Below, in pieces: positions 3,908-5,032 of a DNA stretch of 5,032 nucleotides. The DNA lies in NCBI GenBank assembly GCA_002780805.1, contig PEUD01000054.1, forward strand, positions 1 to 5,032, read 5' to 3'. The notes below the pieces were generated by a model that was not told where the DNA came from, ran no database searches, and was given only the letters and a program-made list of their open reading frames with translations. Position numbers and translations under genes: made by a program. The stretch comes from Candidatus Omnitrophica bacterium CG02_land_8_20_14_3_00__42_8. GTDB lineage: Bacteria; Omnitrophota; Gorgyraeia; Gorgyraeales; Gorgyraeaceae. The stretch's first letter is position 1, and the number at the start of each line of letters is the position of its first letter.

Positions 3908-5032
3908 ATGGGTGATATGGGGAATATAGGATTAGACGATACGATTGCGGCGATTTCAACGCCTATAGGAGAGGGAGGCATCGGGATTGTCCGCTTAAGC
4001 GGCAGGGACAGCCTGAAATTCGCAGATAAAATATTTATGTCTAAAGACGGTAAAAAACCTTCCGGATTTAGGACGTATACGGTTCATTACGGGCACATTG
4101 TAGAAAAGTCAAAAGGCAAAAGTCAAAAGGCAAAAGTAATTGATGAAGTGATTTTGACTGTGATGAGGGCGCCGAGAAGTTATACCAAAGAGGATGTAGT
4201 TGAGATAAACTGCCATAGCGGCATAGCACCCCTTAAGAAGATACTGGATTTGTGCCTGATTAACGGGGCAAGGCTTGCAGAGCCCGGGGAGTTTACCAAA
4301 AGGGCATTTTTAAACGGGAGGATAGATATACTTCAAGCAGAGGCAGTGCTGGATATTATAAAGGCAAAGACGGAACTTTCGCTTAGGTCGGCGTTGAATA
4401 ATCTGGAAGGCCTTTTTTCCAAAAAGATAAATGAAATAAGGGAAAAGCTGATAGACATATATGCCCGCATGGAGGCCTCTATAGATTTTTCAGAAGAAGA
4501 CCTGCGGGGCGTCAGAAAGGAAAATATTTTTAAAAAATTGAAGATGATAAAAAATGAAGTAGAAAAGCTTGTCTCGGATTCCAATCAGGGCAGGATTTTA
4601 CGGCAGGGTATAAAAACAGTCATATGCGGAAGTCCTAACGTAGGCAAGTCCAGCCTTATGAATGCCATATTAAAGGAATCCAGATCTATTGTTACGCCTA
4701 TTCCGGGGACTACAAGGGATACTATAGAAGAGATTGTAAATATCAATGGGATTCCTGTGATGCTTGTGGATACAGCAGGCATAACCGACACAGACCATCT
4801 AGTAGAAAAAGAAGGCATAAGAAGAAGCCGGATTTATTTGGAAAACGCGGATTTGGTTTTATTGGTTTTAGATTGGTCCAGGAGGCTGAATAAAGATGAT
4901 CTGGCTATAATAAAGAAAATAAGGGATAATAACAAGGAGGCGGTCGTAGCTATCAATAAGACAGATCTCAAGAAAAAATTGGATATTAAAAAAATTAAGA
5001 AATTTTTTCCAAAAAGCTATTTTGCGCATGTA
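3908..5032 (+). CDS. mnmE: tRNA uridine-34 modification GTPase MnmE (TrmE), 3' end cut by window
   Basis: With MnmG, MnmE installs the (carboxymethyl)aminomethyl group at C5 of wobble uridine 34 in certain tRNAs, using a tetrahydrofolate one-carbon unit and GTP hydrolysis in the cytoplasm. The 375 codons in view cover the N-terminal folate-binding domain (DTIAAISTPIGEGGIGIVRLSG; EFTKRAFLNGRIDILQAEAV), much of the helical domain, and most of the inserted G domain. Visible GTPase motifs are the P-loop GSPNVGKSS (241-249) with the potassium-binding-type Asn244, G2 TTRD (268-271), G3 DTAG (288-291) and G4 NKTD (350-353). The G5 loop and the C-terminal CxGK motif with its catalytic Cys lie beyond the window; the E. 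coli protein has about 454 residues. Two usually conserved spots differ: SYTKED at 91-96 (usually SYTGED or SFTGED) and CHSG at 102-105 (usually CHGG). An in-frame tandem repeat adds about ten residues at 67-76. It may be co-transcribed with the upstream pseudopilin gene. Confidence 0.97.
   Translation, partial: MGDMGNIGLDDTIAAISTPIGEGGIGIVRLSGRDSLKFADKIFMSKDGKKPSGFRTYTVHYGHIVEKSKGKSQKAKVIDEVILTVMRAPRSYTKEDVVEINCHSGIAPLKKILDLCLINGARLAEPGEFTKRAFLNGRIDILQAEAVLDIIKAKTELSLRSALNNLEGLFSKKINEIREKLIDIYARMEASIDFSEEDLRGVRKENIFKKLKMIKNEVEKLVSDSNQGRILRQGIKTVICGSPNVGKSSLMNAILKESRSIVTPIPGTTRDTIEEIVNINGIPVMLVDTAGITDTDHLVEKEGIRRSRIYLENADLVLLVLDWSRRLNKDDLAIIKKIRDNNKEAVVAINKTDLKKKLDIKKIKKFFPKSYFAHV
4104..4137 (+). 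repeat. 14-bp tandem repeat (2.4 copies) inside mnmE
   Basis: AAAAGTCAAAAGGC occurs at 4104-4117 and again without change at 4118-4131, followed by a partial AAAAGT to 4137. Each unit is itself two near-identical heptamers (AAAAGTC, AAAAGGC). It encodes the basic, low-complexity residues 67-76 (KSKGKSQKAK) in a loop between YGHIVE and VIDEVIL, where most MnmE proteins have only a short linker. The reading frame is kept. Confidence 0.9.

Noticed and set aside
3885..3909. Possible promoter for mnmE using TTGTCA as a -35 box
   Set aside because: The nearest -10-like sequence (AATAAT at 3904-3909) leaves a spacer of only 13 bases, and the alternative TTTACA at 3863-3868 has no -10 box at 16-18 bases.
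4333..4818. Two minus-strand reading frames opposite mnmE
   Set aside because: They lie entirely within the conserved MnmE helical and G domains and show only complement-derived low-complexity Ser/Ile/Phe composition.

Overview
The window is bacterial and carries three genes, all on the + strand: the 3' part of a small membrane protein with MscS-like helices (to 652), a very large GspK-type minor pseudopilin (754-3861), and the first 375 codons of the tRNA-modification GTPase gene mnmE (3908 to the window edge). It is moderately AT-rich by eye and makes heavy use of ATA (Ile) and AGG (Arg) codons. A long GspK carrying a lamin-tail domain and DGIDN...DGIIDE-type acidic loops suggests an uncultured Gram-negative lineage such as Candidatus Omnitrophota or another PVC-related or Elusimicrobia-like group. 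This placement rests on style and memory, not on a search.

Layout. Positions 2-652 encode a multi-helix membrane protein whose frame is open to the left edge, so its true start is probably outside the window. A strong intrinsic terminator (677-718) closes that unit. A near-consensus sigma70-type promoter (717-745) follows at once. Its -10 box ends 8 bases before the ATG of the pseudopilin gene, so the mRNA would be leaderless or nearly so. The pseudopilin gene fills 754-3861. A 46-bp gap with no convincing terminator separates it from mnmE, so the two may be co-transcribed.

The main object is the 1035-residue pseudopilin. It has a normal GspK N-terminus (prepilin-type signal, no Glu at +5, DETSFLDIN and SAM-like region). 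A large insertion of about 600 residues then separates this from a GspK-like C-terminal helix-hairpin-helix tail. The insertion holds three divergent copies of a beta-sandwich, carbohydrate-binding-module-like unit and one lamin-tail domain, with the second unit lodged inside the lamin-tail domain. GspK caps the pseudopilus tip in type II secretion, so the insertion would place binding modules at that tip. This functional reading is inference. No other secretion gene is in the window.

The other genes are housekeeping: membrane tension or envelope physiology for the first, and modification of wobble uridine 34 in tRNA (with MnmG) for the third. Nothing suggests a functional link among the three. 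A short 14-bp tandem repeat interrupts the N-terminal domain of mnmE in frame. No RNA genes, CRISPR arrays, insertion sequences or phage genes were seen.
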